Virus record (IMG/VR): IMGVR_UViG_3300045971_000577 | Span: 124,001-188,000 of that record | From: a virus | Length of the DNA: 64,000 bases | Reading direction: 5' to 3' (one strand) | Part shown: one piece after another, positions 50,082 to 59,502 of the stretch | How positions within the stretch are numbered: position 1 is the stretch's first letter | How the letters are laid out: the number at the start of each line of letters is the position of its first letter | The notes under the pieces: generated by a model | What the model was told of the DNA's origin: nothing | The model's input: the letters and a program-made list of their open reading frames with translations, nothing else | The model's database searches: none | Position numbers and translations under genes: made by a program

Positions 50082-50578
50082 ATGGACTCCAACCTAGCAA
50101 AAGAAACATTCTGTGCCCAACCTGTAGGGCTACCTGTAACAGTGGTGATTCTTACTCCGCTAGGTAATATTACACCGTTTAGATCATTGATCAGCAATCC
50201 AACCGGGCCGGGGATTCCATAAGGAGTAAAATTGAAAAATTGAACTCCACGTTCAACTGCAAACTTCCAAACAAATCCTTCACCGGATAAGTCTAGTGTA
50301 TAATCAGCCAACTGCAATACTGCTGCTGGATTAGACAGCACTGTAGGCATTGCACGCAATCCTATGCTCATTAGCAATACTTCGAAATTCTTTTGACTTT
50401 CGTCCAATGGATTTCCTGTAACTTGAATGTTTACAAGTCGAGGAAGTTCTTCGTTTGCAGGAGGATTAGGATTAGGATCAGTAAACGCACCAGGAGAGGA
50501 TGCATAGCAGACATAATATTGAAGGTCTGCTGTTAGATTTTGCATCGATGTCGCTGCACCGTGTATTTTTTGTACCAT
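50078..50578 (-). CDS. Virion protein, unknown function
   Basis: 166 residues, beta-rich (LTADLQYYVCYASSPGAFTD; VRITTVTGSPTGWAQNVSFA). ATGA overlap with the next gene. A late-like box (GGTAAATA) ends four bases before the ATG. Confidence 0.66.
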   Translation of the reverse strand: MVQKIHGAATSMQNLTADLQYYVCYASSPGAFTDPNPNPPANEELPRLVNIQVTGNPLDESQKNFEVLLMSIGLRAMPTVLSNPAAVLQLADYTLDLSGEGFVWKFAVERGVQFFNFTPYGIPGPVGLLINDLNGVILPSGVRITTVTGSPTGWAQNVSFARLESI

Positions 50579-50582
50579 GCTC

Positions 50583-50590
50583 TATTTACC
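50583..50590 (-). promoter_or_regulatory. Variant late box GGTAAATA
   Basis: Four bases before the ATG at 50578; one base different from the main late box. Confidence 0.4.
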
Positions 50591-50596
50591 TGGGTT

Positions 50597-51523
50597 TTAT
50601 AAGTTTACAGAACCAATCTGGAGGTTCCACGACGACGAGCCGTCAAACACAAGAATAATTTCCTGGGTTGCGTCGAATTCAACAGAGTCAGTATTTCCTA
50701 AGTCAGTTGCAATGATGTCAGCCAATGAATTTACATTCACAAAGATAATCGAATTGGTTGGCTTAGCAATGATAATTGATGTACCGGCTGGCTTTCCAGA
50801 ACCTGTAGCTGGTGGTAATGTAACTATACCGGATGCTGTTACAAAATATCTCGTGCTGTATGATAATGTAGTTCCTGGTGGAACTGGAATATAATCAGTG
50901 CCGGCTGTAGAAGAAATTGTTACAGACTTTGCAGATGCATTGGTTGTAACAACAATATTGGTACCGCCGATAACAGTAAGCGTATCATTTGTGCCGGAGT
51001 CTATTGTTGGCTGTGATGGAGATGCTACATGAGCGAAAGACGACACAACGGGGATTGGTGTAAAAATCAATCCTGTTGCACCCGGGCTTACTGTTACAGC
51101 ATATCCTGCAGATCCTGCATAGGTACTCGGAGTATCGTTTAGCTGTAGGAAACTTGTTGCGCCTGGGCCGCCACCTAAATCCCAAATATATGGAACTTCA
51201 GTAACTGTGCAAACAGAGCAATCGATATGGTCGACGCCGACATCAGGTCCCAGTGATCTAACCATTTCAGTTAGCTTAGGACCATCCCAGTCTGATCTGT
51301 TTATTTCTAATGCAAATGAAATGTTATACTCATTCGGATTCATAATGTTTATGTAACCGAATCTAGAAATGTTTGTGAAGATGATTTCTGCTGCCGAAAA
51401 TGGCACTGGTTGTCCAAACATATTCATAGCACCGCTGAAATCGGCACCTTCAAGGACGAAGTGTCGCAACGAACCGGTAAGCATCTGCTCGTTGAATACT
51501 CCACCATTTGTTCTAACTGCCAT
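50597..51523 (-). CDS. Virion protein, first of three N-terminal paralogs
   Basis: 308 residues from ATG 51523. The longer frame crosses its own late promoter, and GAGG precedes this ATG. The start VRTNGGVFNEQMLTGSLRHF is nearly repeated in the next gene (IKVNGGIINSQTLTGSLRYF). The C-terminal 180 residues are threonine-, serine- and glycine-rich beta structure, like a fibre or adhesin. Probably attached to the particle by the shared N-terminal domain. Confidence 0.75.
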   Translation of the reverse strand: MAVRTNGGVFNEQMLTGSLRHFVLEGADFSGAMNMFGQPVPFSAAEIIFTNISRFGYINIMNPNEYNISFALEINRSDWDGPKLTEMVRSLGPDVGVDHIDCSVCTVTEVPYIWDLGGGPGATSFLQLNDTPSTYAGSAGYAVTVSPGATGLIFTPIPVVSSFAHVASPSQPTIDSGTNDTLTVIGGTNIVVTTNASAKSVTISSTAGTDYIPVPPGTTLSYSTRYFVTASGIVTLPPATGSGKPAGTSIIIAKPTNSIIFVNVNSLADIIATDLGNTDSVEFDATQEIILVFDGSSSWNLQIGSVNL

Positions 51524-51546
51524 ATTACAATCCTCGATATTTCGTA

Positions 51547-51554
51547 TATTTATC
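51547..51554 (-). promoter_or_regulatory. Late promoter box GATAAATA
   Basis: 23 bases before the ATG at 51523; its position decides the start codon of that gene. Confidence 0.75.
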
Positions 51555-51575
51555 AATAAACTCAAATCGTTGGAC

Positions 51576-51603
51576 AAAAGAAAAAGCACCCGCGAGGGGT
51601 GCC
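51576..51603 (-). terminator. Intrinsic terminator after the second virion paralog
   Basis: On the minus strand GCACCCC-TCGC-GGGTGC is followed by TTTTTCTTTT. Confidence 0.85.
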
Positions 51604-51622
51604 ATTTCCTATTTGAACATTC

Positions 51623-52129
51623 TTATGCTAGCTTGAATGGAACTTCAGTTACCGTAACTGCTGCGAAGTTGGCAACGGCTGTCACAGGTAACGTTGCAGG
51701 GTTTGCTGCACCGACAGTTACATAAACTGTTGCGTTTGGAAGTGCGCGAACTGCAAGCTGCATCGCTGGTGCCGCGGTGGCTGGATCTTCTGGGAACACA
51801 TCTGCATTCCATCCAAATGCCGATGCTGAGCAAGCAAAGTGAATTTCTGTAGTGCCACCGTACAATGCTGGTTGGCAGCTAATGATAACGATATCTGCCT
51901 TCTTGGCGATTTCGTTTAATGCCAATGCTGCGGCGCTGTCTGGTACAGGTCTGTCATTACCAACAACGAAATATGTTGTTGCTGTAACTGCACCACCGGT
52001 GACTTGAACTGGCAAGTTTACCGAACCATTCGAAACTGTCCATGCAAATGGTCCAGTCATCTTGAAATATCTTAGGCTACCTGTCAATGTCTGACTATTG
52101 ATGATACCACCGTTGACCTTGATTGTCAT
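51623..52129 (-). CDS. Virion protein, second paralog
   Basis: 168 residues. IKVNGGIINSQTLTGSLRYF at the start is the shared domain; the rest is alanine- and valine-rich beta structure with a small helical part. Own late box and own terminator, so probably made in large amounts, as expected for a major head or tail component. Confidence 0.75.
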   Translation of the reverse strand: MTIKVNGGIINSQTLTGSLRYFKMTGPFAWTVSNGSVNLPVQVTGGAVTATTYFVVGNDRPVPDSAAALALNEIAKKADIVIISCQPALYGGTTEIHFACSASAFGWNADVFPEDPATAAPAMQLAVRALPNATVYVTVGAANPATLPVTAVANFAAVTVTEVPFKLA

Positions 52130-52154
52130 GTTTGTAATCTCCTACAAGTTGTAG

Positions 52155-52162
52155 TATTTATC
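52155..52162 (-). promoter_or_regulatory. Late promoter box GATAAATA
   Basis: 25 bases before the start at 52129. Confidence 0.78.
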
Positions 52163-52184
52163 ATTGTCCAGATATTTTGGCCAA

Positions 52185-52206
52185 CAAAAAACCGCCAGGA
52201 GGCGGT
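52185..52206 (-). terminator. Intrinsic terminator after the third virion paralog
   Basis: On the minus strand ACCGCC-TCCT-GGCGGT is followed by six T residues. Confidence 0.88.
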
Positions 52207-52231
52207 TTCGTGTGGATTACTAATCTGTGGA

Positions 52232-52813
52232 TTAGATTGTGCCTGGGTAGTAGCCTGGTGTACCAGTTGCACTGTTGTATGGGAATGCACCAGATGTTGC
52301 ACCAATACCGAGTGACAGTGTACCGTTTGCTAGTGTACCAACAGTCATTGTGCCGTTGAATGCTGCAAATTCGATGTCGAATGTAACTGCGGCTGTGTCA
52401 ACCGAAACAAGTGCGCCAAGAACATTTGTTGGTGCTGCACCAGCTGTTGTTACAACTGCTTGTGCGCTTGGAACTGGAACTGCTGCAACGATCAAGCCAG
52501 CTGCGTCCGAGAACCATCCTTCTGCGTTACCGAGCATAACGTCAACGCTGAATGCTGTTGCGTCGTATGTCGAAACTGCAAGAACTGTTGCCTTTGTTTC
52601 GAGTGTCTTGAGAGCTTGAACAACTGCCGACTCGACTACGCCGAACACGGAAGCTGCAACTGTACCAGCACCAGCAGCGGTCGATGTACCAAGAACCTTA
52701 AGGTCAGCTGTTAGAAGAGCTGCGATGTCCTTGCTGAATGTTAGCTTTACGAATGCAACCTTACGCTCGACCCATACGCCAGGATATGCTGCGCCATTTA
52801 CTTTTACTGTCAT
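52232..52813 (-). CDS. Virion protein, third paralog, tail-tube-like composition
   Basis: 193 residues. Begins TVKVNGAAYPGVWVERKVAF, a looser copy of the shared start. Very rich in alanine, valine and threonine and almost free of cysteine. The alanine-coding bias and isolated transcription unit suggest a highly expressed structural protein; the exact role is not visible. AAGGAA precedes the ATG. Confidence 0.72.
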   Translation of the reverse strand: MTVKVNGAAYPGVWVERKVAFVKLTFSKDIAALLTADLKVLGTSTAAGAGTVAASVFGVVESAVVQALKTLETKATVLAVSTYDATAFSVDVMLGNAEGWFSDAAGLIVAAVPVPSAQAVVTTAGAAPTNVLGALVSVDTAAVTFDIEFAAFNGTMTVGTLANGTLSLGIGATSGAFPYNSATGTPGYYPGTI

Positions 52814-52858
52814 GATAAAATTTCCTTATGTTGTTTCGCAGATGATATCTGCATAAAC

Positions 52859-53740
52859 TTATTTATCATTTGACAGAAAATACCGACTTATTTCGATCGG
52901 ATAGTAAAAGTTTCTTCCGGGCGGCCATTCATAAAAGTTAGAAGCTATACGCTTGTATACTCGTTCCTTTTCAACTAATCCACAATATTTATCGACTGCC
53001 GCAAGGATTGTTTCGAGACTCTCTAAATCTTCCTCGGTAGCATTTTCGTCCCGGAACAATAGTTCGGCGATTGAATCCGGATCAAAGTATGGTCCGTCGA
53101 GCACAGTATCCTGCTGCTTTTTTAGCCAATCACCGGAACGAGGATCCTGCAGACTGCGCCTCATTACACGCTTGAAACCAGCAGATCCAAAAATCCAACG
53201 AATGAGTTGAATTGGACGATTCTGAGCATCACGCGCTGGTGCTTCAAAGATACCAACGACCGCAGAAATAGCAGCAATGGCTAAGTTTCGATGAGCTCCT
53301 TTATAACCAGACTGTTCACCAGGACTGTAGTGATAGAACTTTTGCCAGTCGGGATCGCCGAAGTTGAAATCGATCTGAACAAAGCCGGTTCGTGGTTGCG
53401 CCTCTTGTAGTTCTTCCTTGTACGTGACAATGGGATACTTGAGATGCAACATGTCGCCGTTTCGTGCAACATTTTCTTTACCAAATGCTTCTTCGAGATT
53501 TTCTCTGAATGCAGTTACACCATGACCCCACCATTTATCATCGATAACAAGATCGATGTCGCCGGAATAGTTCCGCTTACCTGTCGATCCGATTATGTAA
53601 TCGTTTAGATCGAATGGAAATTCAAGATCGTATGACAGCTTAGTAAGGGTAGGCCCGATTTCTTGCTGATGGATAGTTCCGCACCCAGGAACGGCAGCGC
53701 CCCCTTGGTCAGTGGGGGTAACAATGTATTTCAGTTCCAT
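52859..53740 (-). CDS. Pol-beta-type nucleotidyltransferase
   Basis: 293 residues. GSTGKRNYSGDIDLVIDDKW holds the G-S and D61-x-D63 motif; QIDFNFGDPDW further on could give the third acidic residue. The family adds nucleotides to RNA, protein or small molecules. The same operon encodes an RNA ligase two genes on, so RNA-end repair is a reasonable guess. Confidence 0.85.
   Translation of the reverse strand: MELKYIVTPTDQGGAAVPGCGTIHQQEIGPTLTKLSYDLEFPFDLNDYIIGSTGKRNYSGDIDLVIDDKWWGHGVTAFRENLEEAFGKENVARNGDMLHLKYPIVTYKEELQEAQPRTGFVQIDFNFGDPDWQKFYHYSPGEQSGYKGAHRNLAIAAISAVVGIFEAPARDAQNRPIQLIRWIFGSAGFKRVMRRSLQDPRSGDWLKKQQDTVLDGPYFDPDSIAELLFRDENATEEDLESLETILAAVDKYCGLVEKERVYKRIASNFYEWPPGRNFYYPIEISRYFLSNDK
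52860..52867 (-). promoter_or_regulatory. Late promoter box GATAAATA
   Basis: 46 bases before the start at 52813, overlapping the stop of the nucleotidyltransferase gene. Confidence 0.68.
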
Positions 53741-53958
53741 TATTGTATTAGGTCGTTTAGACTTAGGTCGATTTCGGATAGGAGTCGATCGTAATGCTTA
53801 CGGTGCTTCAATCCCTTTTTCCAAGACTGAATAACTCGATTCTTGATGCGTGTTACGTTTATATCCTGATTGGCATGAGCCTTAAGGTGACGAAGGAGTT
53901 TGATGTACTGGTTTGCCTTTAGTACGTCGTTTAATGTTACTATCTCATCTATTCTCAT
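53740..53958 (-). CDS. Small basic helical protein
   Basis: 72 residues, rich in lysine, arginine and histidine (VIQSWKKGLKHRKHYDRLLS). It joins the nucleotidyltransferase and RNA ligase genes, with overlaps on both sides. Nucleic-acid binding is plausible; unproven. Confidence 0.7.
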   Translation of the reverse strand: MRIDEIVTLNDVLKANQYIKLLRHLKAHANQDINVTRIKNRVIQSWKKGLKHRKHYDRLLSEIDLSLNDLIQ

Positions 53959-55388
53959 GTCAAATCGCCTAGCTGCTTTCCCACAAGTATTTGAAGCAAG
54001 TCTTCGGCTAACACAGCTTCCTTAGTATATGTGATATAAGCCGAGATTCGTTCAAATAATGAGGCAAATGTTTCTTTCGTTCTGCGGTCAATATCTGAGT
54101 TGCCGTAGCTGACAATCGGCGCGCGATGCGGAGTGTCTTCCGATATTGACAAAACTTTCGTAAACCTGTCTTCTTCATATTTATCGAGGATGCGGCAAAG
54201 ATCCGCTTCCTTTCTCTCTAGGAGATTTAACCAGTATTCCTTTACCGCTTCGACATCGGTACCTTCTGATAATACAGCAAGTCGTTCTTCTGTAGAATTT
54301 CCTGCCTTTCTGAGATAATTTTTGGCTTGCATTGTACCAAGTGCAGGATGGCCAAACGCTATTGCCATTTCAACATGCATCTTACCTAAGAAGCTAGATG
54401 CAGTTTCTGTGCTTTTAGCACCTTCGGTAAGTGTGTTGCGAACATCCCACGCAAATTCACGTATGGTCCCGAACACAGTCTTATCGACTAGCTTTACTGT
54501 AGTTCCATTCTTATGCTTTAGCACAACACCTTCAATCCACCCGCCATCTTCGTGTAGTGGACCGAAAGCACTTGCACGATGTCGCACAATGGTATTGAGT
54601 AGGATAGTCTTAATGTTCATCTGTTGTTCTTTTACAGCAGTACGAATAGACTCCTTGGTTTCCTTAACTAGGTCTTTGTAAATCTTCCAATCAGCAGCTT
54701 CGCACCACAATGGGCACTTGTTCAATGGTGTGGATTCGATTACACTGTGTGACATTCCCTTGATTCCGGAATCTGCATTCAGGTAAGTAGTCAAAGCTAG
54801 AGTTGGCGCACTGAGTATTTTCTTCAATGCTTTTGTATCTATTGTGATTTGCGGAACTCGTGCAAATTCCCAAATATCAGTATCCTCAACAATAAGGATT
54901 GTTTTTCCGTTATCTGTCACGGGACGATCAACGCAAATAGTGAAAGATTTTCCACCAAGGTGTTCCTTTAGTGAATCTATACCTATGTTGCCCGCAGTAG
55001 TGCGTAGAAAGATAAGTCTATTTGTGTCCGGGGAATAAGGAACCACATTAGGAAGCTCGCCGAACAATACTTCAGCCTCTACCTGATCTCCTTTACGCAT
55101 ACCCGCTTCTTTTAGCGAAGGTAGCACCCTCTTTAGTAATAAATGCACTGACCGCATATGGGTATTTGAGAATCCAATAGGATAATCGGATGCTTCGTAC
55201 ATCCTTATACCACCCTTCGTTTCTCTGGAGGTATAGAAACCCTTTTCGTCAATGCCAAAGAGAATTTGGGCGCCGTCTACTTTTTCTGTTATTTCGTATT
55301 CTTCGAGCTTCTTGACTAGACTTACAAATTCTATTGGCGGTAAATCTTCAATGTGTGTAATGCTGCTCGATATCTCGATAATGTTCAT
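53955..55388 (-). CDS. Second RNA ligase-like nucleotidyltransferase
   Basis: 477 residues. The adenylation motif is EK36-V-D-G, followed by FYTSRETKGG, QVEAEVLFGE (motif III-like), EGVVLKH (motif IV) and TVKLVDK (motif V). That is the order of covalent ATP-dependent RNA and DNA ligases. No DNA-ligase OB-domain is evident, and the C-terminal 170 residues are helical. The phage thus has three ligase-type enzymes in this window. Confidence 0.8.
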   Translation of the reverse strand: MNIIEISSSITHIEDLPPIEFVSLVKKLEEYEITEKVDGAQILFGIDEKGFYTSRETKGGIRMYEASDYPIGFSNTHMRSVHLLLKRVLPSLKEAGMRKGDQVEAEVLFGELPNVVPYSPDTNRLIFLRTTAGNIGIDSLKEHLGGKSFTICVDRPVTDNGKTILIVEDTDIWEFARVPQITIDTKALKKILSAPTLALTTYLNADSGIKGMSHSVIESTPLNKCPLWCEAADWKIYKDLVKETKESIRTAVKEQQMNIKTILLNTIVRHRASAFGPLHEDGGWIEGVVLKHKNGTTVKLVDKTVFGTIREFAWDVRNTLTEGAKSTETASSFLGKMHVEMAIAFGHPALGTMQAKNYLRKAGNSTEERLAVLSEGTDVEAVKEYWLNLLERKEADLCRILDKYEEDRFTKVLSISEDTPHRAPIVSYGNSDIDRRTKETFASLFERISAYITYTKEAVLAEDLLQILVGKQLGDLT

Positions 55389-56686
55389 TTTTTAATGCGG
55401 CCAAGGTGTGTCTGTTGAAACTGTCGTGCTAATATTGGTTGATCTGAACGTTCTTCATTAACTATAGCGGTGAATATATCTCGTACTTCTTCTGCCACGG
55501 CTTTTCTTTTGAAAAGGCTACCTATTTTATTTCCCACCCTATGTGATATGGATGAAGATTTAGTATCATTGCCGGCATCTAATCCCAGTTCTTTGCTGAA
55601 TTCTCTTTGCATGAATGCGATAATCTCATTATCTATTCCGTTCTTCTTCGAATATTCAGCAAATCGCTGTATTGCAGCACTCTGCGCCGGTTCTTCGGGT
55701 TGGCCGCCGCTGCCTCTGCCAAACACCTGTGCAAACACCTTATCTATTTCAGCACTACTATAGCCAAACTTGCGTGACAGTATATACTTTATGTCTCGTG
55801 TGTCATCCGAATACTGCGGTATACCGTTCTCTGTATCGCCGTCTGCCCACGCTTTCTGCAAATCGCTTATATTGATTTTATCTTTTCTGAGGCCTGGCAA
55901 CTTTCCGAGTATGGATGGATTGGCCCGGAGATCCGACACTCCCTTCAGCACAGCTTTCACGTCAGGTGTGTTTATTTGAGATTCAGCAACCTGCTCCCTA
56001 CCATCTTGTAACGCACGCCATAACATTTTACGTTGCGATGGTGACATGGTATCACGGATGATACGCATCATTTTTTTGATGTCTTCCTGCTTCCTAGCAG
56101 GATCTTCTGGTGTCTTTTCGGCAGGTTGTTGACCTTGCCGTGATTTCTCCTTGCCAGTACTTTTTACACTGGATTCCGGTTCAACAGAACTAAGCATAGT
56201 GAATACTGCTTCTACATCTGCCTCACTAAACTGCTGACCTGTTGTGTCCTTGATTGCTTCTTTGATTTCTCTGAAATTAACATCTTCGGCATCATCCTTG
56301 CTATATTTAGACTTGGAAGGAGGTGTTTCGCGACTCGCTGCCGGCGGAAGGCTTTTTATATCGGTGTGACGTAGATCACCGGGCTGCATATTAGTCTGCT
56401 GCCAAGTGGATAACTCTCTGCCGGGTTCTTTGGGTGTAGGATTATTTTGCAGCCTGCCTGCCTGATTTTTACTGGCACCTTTTGCCATTACCATCTTTAT
56501 AGCATTATTGACTTGTTCTTCGGAATATTCTGTGCGATTCAGAAGAAATTTAGTGATGTCGGTAGTTGTGATTTCCCTTTTGTAATCCAGATCACCGGTA
56601 GCTGGATCAGATTTCATACCTATTATTTGATTATTTTTCAGGTACTGAATCCATTTTGCTGTTAGCTTATCTTTACTTACTGTCAT
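55385..56686 (-). CDS. Late protein with helical domains and linkers
   Basis: 433 residues from ATG 56686; ATGs at 56704 and 56710 are also possible. Alternates short helical units (DKLTAKWIQYLKNNQ; IKYILSRKFGYSSAEIDKVF) with charged linkers. No enzyme motif recognised. It follows the late box at 56986 and is probably a virion or assembly protein. Confidence 0.65.
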   Translation of the reverse strand: MTVSKDKLTAKWIQYLKNNQIIGMKSDPATGDLDYKREITTTDITKFLLNRTEYSEEQVNNAIKMVMAKGASKNQAGRLQNNPTPKEPGRELSTWQQTNMQPGDLRHTDIKSLPPAASRETPPSKSKYSKDDAEDVNFREIKEAIKDTTGQQFSEADVEAVFTMLSSVEPESSVKSTGKEKSRQGQQPAEKTPEDPARKQEDIKKMMRIIRDTMSPSQRKMLWRALQDGREQVAESQINTPDVKAVLKGVSDLRANPSILGKLPGLRKDKINISDLQKAWADGDTENGIPQYSDDTRDIKYILSRKFGYSSAEIDKVFAQVFGRGSGGQPEEPAQSAAIQRFAEYSKKNGIDNEIIAFMQREFSKELGLDAGNDTKSSSISHRVGNKIGSLFKRKAVAEEVRDIFTAIVNEERSDQPILARQFQQTHLGRIKK

Positions 56687-56960
56687 GGTCTTCTTCGTCT
56701 CCATTACCATCAGTCTTTATACGATGTACCATTCGTGTGAAACGATTAGGGTCTGCTCCACGTATACTTGACACAAACCGTTTCTTCAGGGCGTCGGCCT
56801 GCTCTGGGGAAAAGTTCTCATCAATAGAGTCGAGTAAATTTATAGCGGAAACTATAATATGTTGGGCGCGGGCTTCGATGAGGTCTTCTTTGCTATTTTG
56901 AGGAACATAAGAACTAATCTCTTCGAGTATCGATCTACTTCTACGGTTTATAGATGGCAA
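56673..56960 (-). CDS. Conserved small helical late protein
   Basis: 95 residues: helices (SILEEISSYV; DLIEARAQHIIVSAINLLDS) and an acidic tail. Late box 25 bases upstream. Function unknown. Confidence 0.68.
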   Translation of the reverse strand: MPSINRRSRSILEEISSYVPQNSKEDLIEARAQHIIVSAINLLDSIDENFSPEQADALKKRFVSSIRGADPNRFTRMVHRIKTDGNGDEEDHDSK

Positions 56961-56985
56961 AATACAGTCTCCAAATGCTTTGAAC

Positions 56986-56993
56986 TATTTATC
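56986..56993 (-). promoter_or_regulatory. Late promoter box GATAAATA
   Basis: 25 bases before the start at 56960. Confidence 0.75.
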
Positions 56994-57008
56994 TGTGATT
57001 CAGATATT

Positions 57009-58460
57009 TTATCGTTTCTTTACAAACGCTCGTAATGCCTGCGCACCTTCCAACGGATCAACCTTCGACGATGTTTCTCTCGGAGTTATCTTTGTGATTT
57101 CCCCGGAGGTGACATCCAATTTCTCGCCTGACCTAACAACACTCTTCTTCTTTAGTTGTTCATAGATATTCTTCGAAGTTGCTGTTACCGCATTGTCATC
57201 ATCTTCGTCGAGATCAGATATTCTTAAACTCTTGTTGTTGAATGCTAAATCTACTTTTGATCCTACACCAGAACTGGAACGTGTCTTGATAAATTGAATT
57301 TGATATCTTCCCCCTTCCTTCATTGCAGCACTTGTGAAAATACCAATCACATTATCTGCTGTGTTGACTTTAGAAATGCCGCCGGCGATGTGACTTGGAT
57401 CGTATTCAATTTCTTCATAAGATCCACGATTCAATTGTGAAGCTGAAACTGTTACTGTGTCGAGTTCAATCGCCAGATTACGTAATTCTTCTGTTACATA
57501 TTTGTCCTTCACGAACAAATTTTCCGCAGAAATCTTCTTGCTCATGGGCATCATCAAGTCCAAATAGTCAACAAGAATTGCATCAACCTTTAGTTTAGTT
57601 GCAATTTCGTATTCTTTAATGAACGCACGGATGTCGTTTGATGTACAACCGTTGGGTAATTGCTTTACACGAAACGAACCCTTGCTCTTTTGTTGCGATG
57701 CTCGTACCTTGATATGCACATCGTCGATGTTACGCATAACTTCACGAGTTTCATATCCAGTGTGCATTGCGTCAATACGCATGGAGCAAAGCTTTTCACT
57801 AAGTTCAAGTGAAAGATAAACTACGTTTAGTCCAGCCTGTGCCCAATTTACGGCAAGATTTTGGAGAAAAAGCGATTTCCCCGCTCCAGATTGTCCAGCA
57901 AAAATTGTAATCTCGCCCTTGTTGAGACCACCGTACAACTTTTCGTCGACCGTCTTCCACCCCGTCGAACATTGACCTTTACCCTCGCGGATCGCTTCAA
58001 GCCGCGCTTTAGGATTGGCATAGTAATCCGTGCCAAGGTCCTTGACAAGTGCGATCTGGACGGCTGCCTTGATTGACGCTTCAACTTCGCCATATCTTCC
58101 CTCATCGAGTAAATCGGGTGATGCAAGAATAGCATCACGCAATGCCTTATGTCTACAAAACTTTTCAAACTCGCGCAGAAACCAGTTCTCATGAACTGAT
58201 GCCTCTACTTCCATAATCTTTACTTCTTTGCGCGTCAGTGCTTTGATCTGATCTAATGACGGAATGTTAGAGAAGTCCGTGCTGTAGCTTTCAATGAAAG
58301 CAACCGTATCTTTGTTTTGCTTATCATCGAAGTAATCCGATCTAATAATTCCCTTGCAACGAACAAAAAGATCCGGATTACTCATCATAAAACTAATGAA
58401 TAAATCCTCAATATCTTTACTGTAGTCGTTGATTTCACTTGCGTTTTCTTGATCTGCCAT
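57009..58460 (-). CDS. 41: Replicative DNA helicase, gp41/DnaB-like
   Basis: 483 residues. An N-terminal helical domain is followed by TGWKTVDEKLYGGLNKGEIT, Walker A GQSGAGKS (189-196), Walker B VDAILVDYLDLM, and SASQLNRGSYE (motif H3). It should form the hexamer that unwinds the fork. Its start overlaps the primase end by 26 bases. T4 gp41 is 475 residues. Confidence 0.94.
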   Translation of the reverse strand: MADQENASEINDYSKDIEDLFISFMMSNPDLFVRCKGIIRSDYFDDKQNKDTVAFIESYSTDFSNIPSLDQIKALTRKEVKIMEVEASVHENWFLREFEKFCRHKALRDAILASPDLLDEGRYGEVEASIKAAVQIALVKDLGTDYYANPKARLEAIREGKGQCSTGWKTVDEKLYGGLNKGEITIFAGQSGAGKSLFLQNLAVNWAQAGLNVVYLSLELSEKLCSMRIDAMHTGYETREVMRNIDDVHIKVRASQQKSKGSFRVKQLPNGCTSNDIRAFIKEYEIATKLKVDAILVDYLDLMMPMSKKISAENLFVKDKYVTEELRNLAIELDTVTVSASQLNRGSYEEIEYDPSHIAGGISKVNTADNVIGIFTSAAMKEGGRYQIQFIKTRSSSGVGSKVDLAFNNKSLRISDLDEDDDNAVTATSKNIYEQLKKKSVVRSGEKLDVTSGEITKITPRETSSKVDPLEGAQALRAFVKKR

Positions 58461-59502
58461 TTTGCTGAATATTCCATGTTAGTCGGATCTTATCTTTTCC
58501 AGAAACCGCCGAAGAAATAATCGAATGTGTGGTTAGTAACCTACCGTATTTCTCTGCTGCCTTTGCTGCGTCTTTTATGTCCGGCGACCATTTCGGAAAA
58601 GACACAGCCCAATCATTTTCAATAGCAACTTCTACAAGATCCCAGCCTTTTTGATCTCTATCAGGACAGACTATAACCTGCTTCTGTAAACGGTTTATGA
58701 TGTCAACCTTTGATTGGCCTATTTCTCCAAGGTTGCTTACACCATCTACCGTCCAGGCATCCAATACACCCTCGTTTACAATACAGTATTTACGTGACCA
58801 ATCACCCTGAGGGTCTAAGTTATAGACAAAGTCTTCAGGGCACTGCTGATAATACTTGGGTGGGAATTTTTCTCCTGAGTCGTAATTCAATCTTGAAGTA
58901 AATCCAACGATTTTACCGCGGAAGTAATACGGAATTATCACACGCCTATTTAGATCGTGCTTAGTGGATGGTGTCCAATAGAACTCGTCCAGATTGTATA
59001 TTCGCCTATTGATAAGATATTCAACAGTCGTTAGAAACTCTGGATCATCTAGCCCGTATTCTAGCCATTGATTTATTGTCAACGAATCTTCAGGAAGATT
59101 CATAGGCTTCCACTTCTGGAACAATGACTTGAGTTTACTTTCTAATGTTTCGGGTGGCTTTTCGCCGTCGCCCTCTCTCACTTCGGCAATGTTATTTTTC
59201 TGTTTGAATATTTCAAATTCAATCTGTTCAATAAACTTATCGTCAACGTGGATTTGCTTCAAGAAGAACTTCAATGATTTAGAAAGTTCTTTGCCTTCAG
59301 TATATGCTGCGCTAAATCCGCAGTTGAAGCAGTTCATACAAATAGAGTTAGGATTAAACTGTATACCGAAGCGAAATCGTGTATCCGCACCGTGTCCCTG
59401 CGTATGACAGAGTGGGCAATTTCTCTTCTTCCACGATTTAGGTGCATCCCTTAATTGCCCTATGTTAGCTAATATGGCTTCTTTTAATATATCATTTATC
59501 AT
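58435..59502 (-). CDS. 61: DNA primase, gp61-like
   Basis: 355 residues. Zinc finger with C29, C32 and C55, C58, C61 (CPLC ... CMNCFNC). The toprim part has NEGVLDAWTVDGV and VIVCPDRDQKGWD. It makes RNA primers with the helicase encoded next. The start overlaps a homing endonuclease gene by 11 bases. T4 gp61 is 342 residues. Confidence 0.93.
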   Translation of the reverse strand: MINDILKEAILANIGQLRDAPKSWKKRNCPLCHTQGHGADTRFRFGIQFNPNSICMNCFNCGFSAAYTEGKELSKSLKFFLKQIHVDDKFIEQIEFEIFKQKNNIAEVREGDGEKPPETLESKLKSLFQKWKPMNLPEDSLTINQWLEYGLDDPEFLTTVEYLINRRIYNLDEFYWTPSTKHDLNRRVIIPYYFRGKIVGFTSRLNYDSGEKFPPKYYQQCPEDFVYNLDPQGDWSRKYCIVNEGVLDAWTVDGVSNLGEIGQSKVDIINRLQKQVIVCPDRDQKGWDLVEVAIENDWAVSFPKWSPDIKDAAKAAEKYGRLLTTHSIISSAVSGKDKIRLTWNIQQNGRSRKRK

